Of a DNA stretch of 58,009 bases, positions 14,729 through 22,714 are shown piece after piece. Below the pieces are notes generated by a model. The model ran no database searches and was not told the origin of the DNA. It saw only the letters and a program-made list of their open reading frames with translations. Within the stretch, counting starts at the first letter, position 1. The number at the start of each line of letters is the position of its first letter. The stretch lies in assembly GCF_030954495.1 (NCBI RefSeq), contig NZ_JAVHUW010000024.1, forward strand, positions 1-58,009, given 5' to 3'. The translations under genes and the position numbers were made by a program. This stretch comes from Candidatus Desulfosporosinus nitrosoreducens (lineage in GTDB: Bacteria > Bacillota > Desulfitobacteriia > Desulfitobacteriales > Desulfitobacteriaceae).

Positions 14729-15349
14729 TTGTCTAGCCTGATGCGCCATAATTATATATCACAAACTGAAAAAGCAAAACGAGAAACTGGAGATAAAAGT
14801 TATCCTATCTGGCTGTTGGTTAACCCCAAATATCCTGCTGTTCGCCATCAAATTTGGACGCCGGTACTTGCGGAAATTCAAGATAAGGTATACCGAGAAA
14901 TTCAAACAAGGATTGATACAACGAATCTCTATATTAGAAATGCCGTAGTTGATAGCGGAATAGTTCCTAATACACTTAACTGGTGGGGCATCGAAGTAGG
15001 GGAAGAGATTGAGATGTTCCGAGAAATTGTCTTGGAATATAAACCGAAAATTATTATTACCTTTGGGGCGTTTCCTTATGAATTCTTGCGTCGCGTTTTT
15101 AAGATCAAGCCGGAGAAGGGACCTGTATATTGGGGGAACGCTATCTTAGGAGATGAATTTGGCAAAGCGATTCAAAATTTTGATATAGCTAAAATCAATC
15201 GGATTCCCTTACTGCATCGAGTTAATTCCGGCGGGAAATTCATTGAAAACCAAAACTTTTTTGGAGAGAATTACTTCCATTATGTTGGAACCCGCATCGC
15301 TGAAAAGATCATTGAGCATAAGGATAGTCTAAAAATTTGGATTGAATAA
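14729..15349 (+). CDS. Unnamed conserved protein, possible uracil-DNA-glycosylase-like fold, paralogue 3
   Basis: A 206-residue paralogue of the genes at 4654 and 6058, with the same invariant blocks (YPIWLLVNPKYPAVRH, PNTLNWWG, TFGAFPYEF, KAIQNFDI, NRIPLL) and the same IWIE ending as paralogue 1. The TTG at 14729 follows GAAGGGTGGG and aligns with the TTG start of paralogue 1; the GTG at 14717 is too close to that site. It follows SulP 2 on the same strand without a terminator between. No membrane segment or signal. Function unknown; fold assignment is tentative. Confidence 0.6.
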   Translation: MSSLMRHNYISQTEKAKRETGDKSYPIWLLVNPKYPAVRHQIWTPVLAEIQDKVYREIQTRIDTTNLYIRNAVVDSGIVPNTLNWWGIEVGEEIEMFREIVLEYKPKIIITFGAFPYEFLRRVFKIKPEKGPVYWGNAILGDEFGKAIQNFDIAKINRIPLLHRVNSGGKFIENQNFFGENYFHYVGTRIAEKIIEHKDSLKIWIE

Positions 15350-15373
15350 GCTAAAAAATAGCTGAAATAGGAA

Positions 15374-15433
15374 AAACCCAGAAACAGTAAAGGCTTCATG
15401 AACCATCATGAAGCCTTTACTGTTTCTGGGTTT
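15374..15433. terminator. Bidirectional terminator: perfect 28-bp inverted repeat
   Basis: AAACCCAGAAACAGTAAAGG begins an arm of 28 bp that is exactly complementary to 15406-15433, around a 4-nt loop. It lies between the convergent UDG-like gene and the minus-strand transporter, so it can stop both. A-rich and T-rich flanks support this; the length and perfection are unusual. Confidence 0.8.
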
Positions 15434-15490
15434 AAAGACTGGTTTGACCACATTCCTTAAATAAATTCTACCATAATTATTTCCGGAAAT

Positions 15491-16090
15491 TTATTTAGCA
15501 GAGATGGAAGATTGCTTGGGTTTTAAAGAGCCAACCCCTAAAACTTCTCTGCCCCAAGTTGAATTGATGATTGCTGCGGCAGCATGATACCATCCTAAAA
15601 CGGCAAAAATCATAATAAGCCAACCAGCCACTACATCAAGTGATTTGTTACCGGTCGCTGCTCCAACACTTAATAACACAAGGGCGATGAACACTAGGGC
15701 GAATATGACAACCAGAACTTTATCGGTTTTAAGAGAAGCGATAAAAAAGTAGAACGTAATGACCGCAAACATTGCCAAGAAAAGACTCACTGCTGATCCG
15801 ATACTAGAGGGTGGAATGCTTTTAGCAAAAAATAATTCAAACATGGCAAACATGAGCCAAAACGGACCATAAGTTCCAAATACCGTAGTAGTCAGAGTAT
15901 TGCCTTTCATAAACTCCAGAATAGCGACTATTATCTGCATTATTCCACCGAAAAATATAGCCACGTCCAACACTACAGGTGTACAGCCGCCTGAAATAAT
16001 ACCGGCATTGATTATCCCCAACATAAAAGAAGTGGTAGAAAAGGCGGTGACCGCCCAGGGGCCAGGATTCGAATAAGTATTAGTGCTCAT
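15491..16090 (-). CDS. GPR1/FUN34/YaaH-family acetate/succinate transporter
   Basis: A 199-residue membrane protein of the acetate uptake transporter family (SatP/YaaH type). It begins MSTNTYSNPGPWAVTAFSTT, which carries the family NPxPxG/A-type entry motif, followed by six hydrophobic helices, and GTYGPFWLMFAMFELFF in the middle. It likely brings in acetate or succinate with protons. ATG at 16090 (minus) follows GAAGGAGATGTTTGC. It is the only gene on this strand before 30557 and faces the sulfur island tail to tail. Acetate is either carbon source or end product for such anaerobes. Confidence 0.85.
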   Translation of the reverse strand: MSTNTYSNPGPWAVTAFSTTSFMLGIINAGIISGGCTPVVLDVAIFFGGIMQIIVAILEFMKGNTLTTTVFGTYGPFWLMFAMFELFFAKSIPPSSIGSAVSLFLAMFAVITFYFFIASLKTDKVLVVIFALVFIALVLLSVGAATGNKSLDVVAGWLIMIFAVLGWYHAAAAIINSTWGREVLGVGSLKPKQSSISAK

Positions 16091-17007
16091 GCAAACATCT
16101 CCTTCATATTAGATTAAATTATTCATTTATCAGATCTCACTATGGTTATTCTTAAAATATAATTGCGGTTTTATTAAGTTTCCGGAATGTAAACTTGGAT
16201 CTAAACTGTGCTGGAACTCAATTTGCCCTTGGCAAAAGGATTGATATTTTTTTGATTTTAAGAAGTTTTAACTAAATGCTGAGTTATCCCCCCTTTAGCC
16301 TTTTTAGATAGTGTGCTCCTAAAACTAAATTTAAGTTACAAAACAGCCCTTTCATCACCCCCTTTACTGAAAATAAATTTTAGTACTATTATAACATCTT
16401 ATTTAAACAAATAGATAGAATATTACCTCATTTCAAAATTATTTTTATCTATTGAAAAACTAAAGGTTTACATCTGACGTCCTCAAGCTGTTTCAAGGTT
16501 TAGGGAAGAGAGGTATCACAACCCTTTATTTTTGGCAGTTCAAATCTAACTCTCGGTTTGTTCGAATAATTCGGCGGCTTGGTTATCTCAAAATTGATGC
16601 CTGTCATTTGTAAGATGTTTGTCCGGCACAATTCCAGCTATGGTTGCATATCCGAGACGATGTTGCTCAAATAAAACCAAATTGTTGTATTTATGCAACC
16701 TCTTCTGAGGGGAGATAAGTTTATAAAATTAATGAACCCAAAAAGTATCGCCCAACTATTATGTAAATTCTAACTATTGTGGTTAATCTGAATTATTGTG
16801 CTAACTATAAGGACTTGGTATAAATTTTGCAATAATATTGAATCAGATCGTCCAGGTAGGAAAAAAGGAGGGGATTAATAGTTGATTGCCCGCCGTAATT
16901 GTTATGTTCTTTGCAACAGAAACCAAAAGGAAAAGCATGGAAAGGATTCCTGGGCCTTAAGGCCTGGTTCAACTGAATTATGTGATTCGTACTTGGGAGG
17001 GATATAA
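16091..17007. other. Divergent spacer between the transporter and the PrpR-like gene
   Basis: About 920 bp, AT-rich, no convincing gene. It must hold the promoter of the minus-strand transporter. A weak sigma-54-like site lies at 16816-16831. The remainder is not recognised. Confidence 0.4.
16816..16831 (+). promoter_or_regulatory. Possible sigma-54 promoter ahead of the PrpR-like gene
   Basis: TGGTAT-N5-TTGCA matches the -24/-12 layout but has T for C at the fourth position of TGGCAC. It lies 177 bp upstream of the start. Confidence 0.4.
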
Positions 17008-18660
17008 GTGCTTGCCGAGATATTCGTTACGTCGCCGGATAAAGAAGTGACCCAAATCGTTGAAAGAATCCGGGAGGAACTTAATCTCTATGTCTCTGTA
17101 ATGGAAATCTCTTTCGAAGAAGCAGTAAATTTAGTGAAGGATATTATACACCAAGATCCTTATCGCCTTAAAGTAATCGTAAGCGGTGGGGCCACTCTGG
17201 AGCTTTTGCGCAAAGAACTGCCTGCCATAAGGATGGTCAGCATCCATCCCACGGAGTATGAGATAGTTCTGGCCTTGGACAGGGCAAGAATGCTGGGAAA
17301 AAGTATCGGACTGTTTATTGCCGGTACGGAAGATCCCCGAATTATCCAAACCCTTTGTTGCGTACTTGGTCTTGATGTAAAAATTTATGTTTATCACAAT
17401 TGGCGGGAGCTTGAGATTCAAGTCATTGAAGCACGTCAAAAGGGAACTGAAGTGATTTTAGGAGTAGGGGACAGACTCTCCGCTTTAGTCAGGCAAGCGG
17501 GATTGAGATATATTTCTGTATCCGCAGGTGAAAAAACCATAAGGAATGCCCTCATCAGGGCCAAAGATATTTTAGAAGCTGAGATTCGTGAAAAAAATAA
17601 CCTTGACCAGATGAAAGCAATATTGGTCGATGCTCATGAAGGGATCGCACCTAAAAATAAAAAGGAGTTATTGGCCAGAGGGTTTTGGGCTAAATATTCT
17701 TTCAACGATATTATTTATGCCAACAGTAAAATGTCGTCTATTATTGAGAAGGCCAAAAAATACTCAAACACTGATTGTACGGTTTTAATCAAAGGGGAAA
17801 GTGGTACGGGAAAAGAGTTGCTGGCCCAAAGTATGCATAACGAACATCTCTTTAGATCCAAAGGGCCTTTTATTGCCTTGAATTGTGCTTCTTTAGATGA
17901 CAGCTTATTTAAAAGTGAACTTTTCGGTTACACGGAGGGGTCTTTTACAGGCGCCGTTAAAGGCGGCAAGCAAGGTTTATTTGAATTGGCCAATGGCGGG
18001 ACTATATTTTTGGATGAGATTGGGAAAATGAAATTAGACCAGCAAGGCAACCTGTTGCGGGTGTTACAGGAAAAAGAAGTAAGGCGCATAGGAAGTGATC
18101 GCCTAATTCCGGTGGATGTTCGGGTTATTGCCGCCTCTAATGAAGATTTAAGCGATCTGGTACGCAGGGGAACTTTCCGTGAAGATCTATATTTTCGTTT
18201 GGGTGTCTTAAAAATTGTTTTACCGCCCCTGCGCGAACGAAGGGAAGACATCCCCTATCAAGTAGTTTTTTTCTTGAAAAAGTTTTCCCTTAAGTATGGT
18301 AAAGCGATCTACAATTTTCCGGCCTTTGTGCTTAAAAAGCTCGCCAGTATGGATTGGCCCGGCAACAGCAGGCAACTGGAACATTTACTGGAACGGTGTG
18401 TCGTGTTAGCCAGTGACGAGAAGGATGCGCCGTCTGTCTTAAGCGAGCTTTTGGAAGAGGAATTCGCCGAAAACGCCTGGGGAATTGGGGCGGAAGAAGA
18501 CTCCAGAAATAAAATCAGCGTGTATGTTAGCACATTAGCTGAAATGAATAGTGAAATTGTGCGGAGAATGAGAGCAAGCGGCAAACTCAGCAACAGTGAA
18601 TTAGCCTTGAAGCTCGGTATCAGCAGACCGACATTGTTGAAAATGCTGAACTACAATTAG
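17008..18660 (+). CDS. Sigma-54 dependent activator with PrpR-type sensor domain
   Basis: A 550-residue transcription factor. Residues 1 to about 190 resemble the PrpR N-terminal domain, which senses small organic acids or CoA intermediates. The AAA+ domain follows, with Walker A GESGTGKE near 262, GSFTGA near 311 (the sigma-54 contact loop, normally GAFTGA) and Walker B TIFLDEIG near 332. A Fis-type helix-turn-helix ends the protein (LALKLGISRPTLLKML). GTG start after GGGAGG. It probably activates the -24/-12 promoters at 19853 and 24600, which serve the acid-activation genes downstream. Confidence 0.88.
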   Translation: MLAEIFVTSPDKEVTQIVERIREELNLYVSVMEISFEEAVNLVKDIIHQDPYRLKVIVSGGATLELLRKELPAIRMVSIHPTEYEIVLALDRARMLGKSIGLFIAGTEDPRIIQTLCCVLGLDVKIYVYHNWRELEIQVIEARQKGTEVILGVGDRLSALVRQAGLRYISVSAGEKTIRNALIRAKDILEAEIREKNNLDQMKAILVDAHEGIAPKNKKELLARGFWAKYSFNDIIYANSKMSSIIEKAKKYSNTDCTVLIKGESGTGKELLAQSMHNEHLFRSKGPFIALNCASLDDSLFKSELFGYTEGSFTGAVKGGKQGLFELANGGTIFLDEIGKMKLDQQGNLLRVLQEKEVRRIGSDRLIPVDVRVIAASNEDLSDLVRRGTFREDLYFRLGVLKIVLPPLRERREDIPYQVVFFLKKFSLKYGKAIYNFPAFVLKKLASMDWPGNSRQLEHLLERCVVLASDEKDAPSVLSELLEEEFAENAWGIGAEEDSRNKISVYVSTLAEMNSEIVRRMRASGKLSNSELALKLGISRPTLLKMLNYN

Positions 18661-18761
18661 ATAGTGATCCGCCAGGGCATTTTAGGGTAATCCTATGGGT
18701 AAACAGAAGGGAATAAAGAATTAAGCTTTAGTCTTTACTCTTTGGCAAGGAGGACGAAGTA

Positions 18762-19577
18762 ATGAATTTAGCACAGGCTATAACGATTGCGCCAATGATG
18801 CAAGGTTTTTATGATGAGGATATTTCCGTGTATATTTCCGATCTCCAAAATGTTGTTCTCGCCATCAACCATGAGAATTTAAACCTGGGCGTCCGGAAGG
18901 GGGAAATTACAAATGAGAAAACCGTTACTTTCAGGTGTTTAAGGGAGAAAAAGAGACTCGTAAAACGAGTGCCGCTGGAAAAATCACAGTTTGGAATTTC
19001 CTATATGGCAATCGCCAACCCCCTCTGGAATAACGGTGAATTAGAAGGTGCAATGTCCATAATAGTATCCGATAAACGCTATGAAGCCTTAAAAAAAGTT
19101 GGGATAGAATTATCCGGGCTGGTAAAAAGGAATTATACTGCATCTGAAGAACTCTCTGCTTCCAGCGAAGAGCTGGCGGCTACAGCCAAAAACATGGAGC
19201 TGACGACTTCTGTTGCCAAGATCAAGCTTGAAAAAATAAGCGGCATCTCTCATGATATCCGCAAGATCTCCACTCAAACCAGTATCCTGGGACTTAACGC
19301 CTCGATTGAAGCGGCAAGAGCAGGAACTATGGGTAAGGGATTCGCTGTCGTTGCCGAGGAAGTGAGAAAGTTGTCAGAAGGGGCTAAGCAATCCTCATTA
19401 GCCATTTCCACGGATATCAGAGAGGTCACCGACTCGGTGAGCAGCCTGATTGACTACATAAAGCAATTAGCTTTTGTCAGTGAGAATCAAGCTCTGGATG
19501 TGATTAATCTGACAAAGTCTATTGGAGAAATATCCAAGCTGGCTGAAGATTTACTCTCCGCAGGAGATATTATTTAA
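18762..19577 (+). CDS. Soluble methyl-accepting chemotaxis-like protein
   Basis: A 271-residue protein with no membrane segment. The N-terminal ~110 residues look like a small ligand-sensing domain; the C-terminal half has the MCP signalling core (GLNASIEAARAGTMGKGFAVVAEEVRKL), flanked by predicted coiled coils. The hairpin tip is typical but the coiled coil is short compared with full chemoreceptors. ATG after AAGGAGG. It is downstream of the PrpR-like gene and upstream of the CoA-transferase, suggesting that the cell couples taxis or signalling to the acid handled by this cluster. CheA/CheW partners are not in the window. Confidence 0.82.
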   Translation: MNLAQAITIAPMMQGFYDEDISVYISDLQNVVLAINHENLNLGVRKGEITNEKTVTFRCLREKKRLVKRVPLEKSQFGISYMAIANPLWNNGELEGAMSIIVSDKRYEALKKVGIELSGLVKRNYTASEELSASSEELAATAKNMELTTSVAKIKLEKISGISHDIRKISTQTSILGLNASIEAARAGTMGKGFAVVAEEVRKLSEGAKQSSLAISTDIREVTDSVSSLIDYIKQLAFVSENQALDVINLTKSIGEISKLAEDLLSAGDII

Positions 19578-19980
19578 GGACGGTGGCCCAACAAACCTGA
19601 TATGTTCCGAACTATGAAGCCTTAGCTGCCGGATCATTGGCCGCTAAGGCTTCTCCGCTGTGCTAACCCGTACCCAAACAGTGTCTTCGGGTGCCAGCCA
19701 AATTTTATTATCGGTTACGAAGGTGCAGCCCGGTGAAGCAATGGAAAAATTCTTTACAGAGGGGAAAAGAATTTTTCCAGGTGATCTTAGTTTTAACCAG
19801 CCCTTAGTTTTCCTTTCCTTACTGTCAGCGGCTGTTGACAGGAAAACCAGCCTGGCATGACTATTGCATATTCACAAGAATATACTGAATATTTTAAATT
19901 CACGGAATCAGGGTCGGGATGACAATCTTATTCAGTGTTAGGTCAAATGCAGAGCAACCATTATTAAAAGGAAAGGGGAA
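19578..19980. other. Spacer with sigma-54 promoter upstream of the CoA-transferase
   Basis: About 400 bp. The main feature is the -24/-12 promoter at 19853. An inverted pair CTGTCA/TTGACAG lies at about 19822-19841. A 66-codon GTG frame at 19660 has no ribosome site. Confidence 0.5.
19853..19868 (+). promoter_or_regulatory. Sigma-54 promoter of the CoA-transferase operon
   Basis: TGGCAT-GACTA-TTGCA, one mismatch to TGGCAC-N5-TTGCA, with correct spacing, 113 bp upstream of the CoA-transferase start. Bracketing sigma-54 activators support it. Confidence 0.82.
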
Positions 19981-21273
19981 ATGAGAGACATGGAAAAATG
20001 GGAAAAAATTGAACGGATTCCTGCCCCGGCTTTAATTCCGGCCTATGGGCCGCTCACAGGCATGAGAGTCCTGATGACAGGAAGCATTGTCGCGGCGCCG
20101 TTTTGCGCATCCTTGCTTGCCGAATACGGCGCCGAGGTCATTCATGTGGAACGGCCCAACATAGGTGACCCCTACCGCGAACAAGCTCCGGTGATCGAAC
20201 GGGGGGATAAGCGGGTTAGTGCCGGTTGGGTTCAGGAAGCGAGAAATAAACTGAGTTTAACCCTGGAAATTAACCTTAAAGTCCCGGAGAGCCAAGAGAT
20301 TTTTCTCTCCCTCATTAAAAACTGCGATGTCTGGGTCGAGAATATGGTTTGGACCGAGAAGCTGGGAATAACCGAAAAAATGCTGTTGGAAGTTAACCCT
20401 AAGTTAGTGATCGCCCATATCAGCGGTTTTGGCAGGCCTCAGTTCGGCGGTGTTGCCACAGAGTGTGATCGGCCATCCTATGATCCTATCGGGCAGGCGG
20501 AGGGGGGATATATGTTTGTCAATGGTTTTCCCGAGCCGTCTCCTCCATCTCATGCCGCGACATTTATTAATGATTATATGACGGCAATGTTTGCCGTCAA
20601 CGGAATTCTCATGGCGTATCTTCACGCCCAAAAAACAGGGAAGGGCCAAGCGGTTGACGTTGCTCAAATCGAAGCCATGAGCAAGGTTCTCAATGACACC
20701 TTCGTACAATATTTCCTGCTCGGCAAGATCCGGGAAAGAAAGGGGAACAAGGTGGCTATCTTCCAGCCGGGCAATTTATTTAAAACCAAGGACGGCAAGT
20801 ATTTATACATCGGCGCCTATGGCTCGGCTGTTTACGGACGGTTTGTCAAAGCTCTCGGTCTCGATCTGAATAAGTATTCCCACGAGGCGGCAGGCGGCTC
20901 CGTCGAAGCGATCAACTCCGAACTGGGGCTTGAACTCAATCAGATTGCAACGGAATGGGTGGCAGCCCGTGAGGCTGAAGAGGGTATGAAGTACTTGCTG
21001 GGTTTAAAAGTGCCTTGTGGAATTGTCAGGAACTCGGCTGATCTTGCAGCCAGCGAACATTATCAAAAGAGAGGAAACTTCATCCAGTATGAAGACGAGA
21101 CTCTCGGCGAAAGGGTGAAAGCCTTTGGCTTCTGTCCTAAGATGAGTGAAACTCCGGCCCAGGTATGGCGGGGAGCGCCGTCCCTGGGGCAAGACACGGA
21201 AAAGATTCTGAACACTCTTCTCGGTTATAGTTCCCGTGAAGTTTCAGCTTTTCGAGAGAAAGGCATCGTCTGA
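19981..21273 (+). CDS. Family III CoA-transferase, CaiB/BaiF type
   Basis: A 430-residue cytosolic enzyme that moves CoA from an acyl-CoA donor to a free acid. It aligns by eye with carnitine CoA-transferase CaiB: PLTGMRVLMTGS start, LVIAHISGFG, an NDYMT block that places the catalytic Asp at residue 198, and a C-terminal VWRGAPSLGQDTEKIL segment very like CaiB. The substrate could be carnitine/crotonobetaine or another short acid; the following beta-oxidation genes favour an acid that can be fully oxidised. ATG follows AAAGGAAAGGGGA, 113 bp after the sigma-54 site. It heads the operon that continues with the transporter. Confidence 0.85.
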   Translation: MRDMEKWEKIERIPAPALIPAYGPLTGMRVLMTGSIVAAPFCASLLAEYGAEVIHVERPNIGDPYREQAPVIERGDKRVSAGWVQEARNKLSLTLEINLKVPESQEIFLSLIKNCDVWVENMVWTEKLGITEKMLLEVNPKLVIAHISGFGRPQFGGVATECDRPSYDPIGQAEGGYMFVNGFPEPSPPSHAATFINDYMTAMFAVNGILMAYLHAQKTGKGQAVDVAQIEAMSKVLNDTFVQYFLLGKIRERKGNKVAIFQPGNLFKTKDGKYLYIGAYGSAVYGRFVKALGLDLNKYSHEAAGGSVEAINSELGLELNQIATEWVAAREAEEGMKYLLGLKVPCGIVRNSADLAASEHYQKRGNFIQYEDETLGERVKAFGFCPKMSETPAQVWRGAPSLGQDTEKILNTLLGYSSREVSAFREKGIV

Positions 21274-21313
21274 TTTTCCCAACCAGCCCATAGGCGTAGA
21301 GGAGGAAATGTCA

Positions 21314-22657
21314 ATGGCTAAACAATCAATTTCCGAGATTATTGATAAAATCGGACTGTCCAAGTATACTTTTAAGATTTATTTTTTGATCGGCCTGGCT
21401 CTGCTTTTTTGTGGCTTTGATTATATGATCGTTTCCTATACAATGCCGCAGATGACCAAGGAGTGGACCCTGAGCAAAGTTCAAACAGGGAGCCTTGCTT
21501 CCTGGAGTCTTATCGGCTTAATGATCGGCGGGATAATCGCCGGGGTTATTTCCGACCGCATTGGCCGTAAGAAGACGCTGGTCTTATTTTGCTTAGTCTT
21601 TTCCGTTTTAACATTCCCCATTTATTTTGTGCAAAGCTTTCAAGCCTTTGCTTTGCTCAGGATCTTAGGCGGCGTTGGTTTTGGAGCGATTATACCTGTT
21701 GCCGTAACCATGCTGTCGGAGAGTTCCCCTACGAAAAATAGAGGTTATTTCACCTCGTCGATCATGTCTTTTTATGTTTTCGGCTGGGTAGTGGCCGGTG
21801 TCGTCGCGATTTACGTGGTTCCTACTTATGGCTGGAGGGTTTGCTATCTCATAGGCGGTATCCCGGTTGTATACGCTTTCATTTTGCTGGCCTTGCTTCC
21901 TGAATCTTCGCGCTGGCTTTTGGGCAAGGGACGGGAAGCGGAAGCGATCCGGGAAATCAAACAAATGGAGATCGTAGCTAAAGGAAAAGCGGGCGAATAC
22001 ACTCCCGGCAGCTTAATGGCGCCGCCGTCTCCCGTCAAGGTTGGAGTAAGTGCTATCTTTTCCCAGGAATTTCGCAGAACGACCATGGCTCTTTGGCTTA
22101 TTTACTTCATGGGCTCAGTCGTCATTTATGGTATCAACGGCTGGCTGCCCACTCTCCTGGTTGGCAAAGGATATGGCCTGGTCAAAGGCTATTCCTTCGC
22201 CGTCTTGCAGAATGTCTTCGGTATGCTTGGCGGTCTCTGCACGGGATATGTGGCGGATATTATAGGGCGCAGAATCAACGTGATTTTTGGCTGGATATTT
22301 ACGGCCGTGGCCATTCTCCTGCTGGGAATCGCCACCAATCAATGGCAGGTAGTTGTTTGCGGAATGCTGGTAGGCCTGGCCATGAATTGGGGGTTGAGCG
22401 GTACCCAGCCGCTTCTGACAGAAGGATACCCGACAGAATTCAGAACTACCGGCGTATCCTGGGCGCAAGCCTTTGGCCGCGTCGGCGGGTTCTTGGGACC
22501 TATCGCTGCCGGCTATGTCCAACAGCTAGGGGTTGGCTTTACGGGCATATTTATCTTTTTCGCGATTCCGGCAGTCATCGCCGCTTTGATCACCTTGGCC
22601 TTTGTCGCTGAAACCAAGGGAAAAAGTATGGAAAATGTTACCGGAGTTAAGGCTTAA
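21314..22657 (+). CDS. MFS transporter, organic-acid type
   Basis: A 447-residue, 12-helix major facilitator superfamily protein. The first loop carries GVISDRIGRKKTL and the sixth-seventh linker is cytosolic; the second half repeats the motif as GYVADIIGRRINV. The first helix begins with the FDYMIVSYTMPQ pattern common in aromatic/organic-acid:proton symporters. It lies 40 bp after the CoA-transferase, so it probably imports that enzyme's acid substrate. The ATG at 21314 is 8 nt after GAGGAGG; an ATG at 21308 is too close and an upstream in-frame start at 21236 overlaps the previous gene. Confidence 0.85.
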   Translation: MAKQSISEIIDKIGLSKYTFKIYFLIGLALLFCGFDYMIVSYTMPQMTKEWTLSKVQTGSLASWSLIGLMIGGIIAGVISDRIGRKKTLVLFCLVFSVLTFPIYFVQSFQAFALLRILGGVGFGAIIPVAVTMLSESSPTKNRGYFTSSIMSFYVFGWVVAGVVAIYVVPTYGWRVCYLIGGIPVVYAFILLALLPESSRWLLGKGREAEAIREIKQMEIVAKGKAGEYTPGSLMAPPSPVKVGVSAIFSQEFRRTTMALWLIYFMGSVVIYGINGWLPTLLVGKGYGLVKGYSFAVLQNVFGMLGGLCTGYVADIIGRRINVIFGWIFTAVAILLLGIATNQWQVVVCGMLVGLAMNWGLSGTQPLLTEGYPTEFRTTGVSWAQAFGRVGGFLGPIAAGYVQQLGVGFTGIFIFFAIPAVIAALITLAFVAETKGKSMENVTGVKA

Positions 22658-22714
22658 CAGCCTGGGTTTCGACAATCTCTTCGTTAAATTCGCAAAGAAA
22701 GTGAGAGTGAAACA

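Noticed and set aside
19660..19860. 66-codon frame upstream of the CoA-transferase
   Set aside because: GTG start without a ribosome site, overlaps the sigma-54 promoter, no family resemblance.
22093..22611. 172-codon frame inside the MFS gene
   Set aside because: Arg/Gly-rich out-of-frame translation of a membrane protein gene; no start signal.
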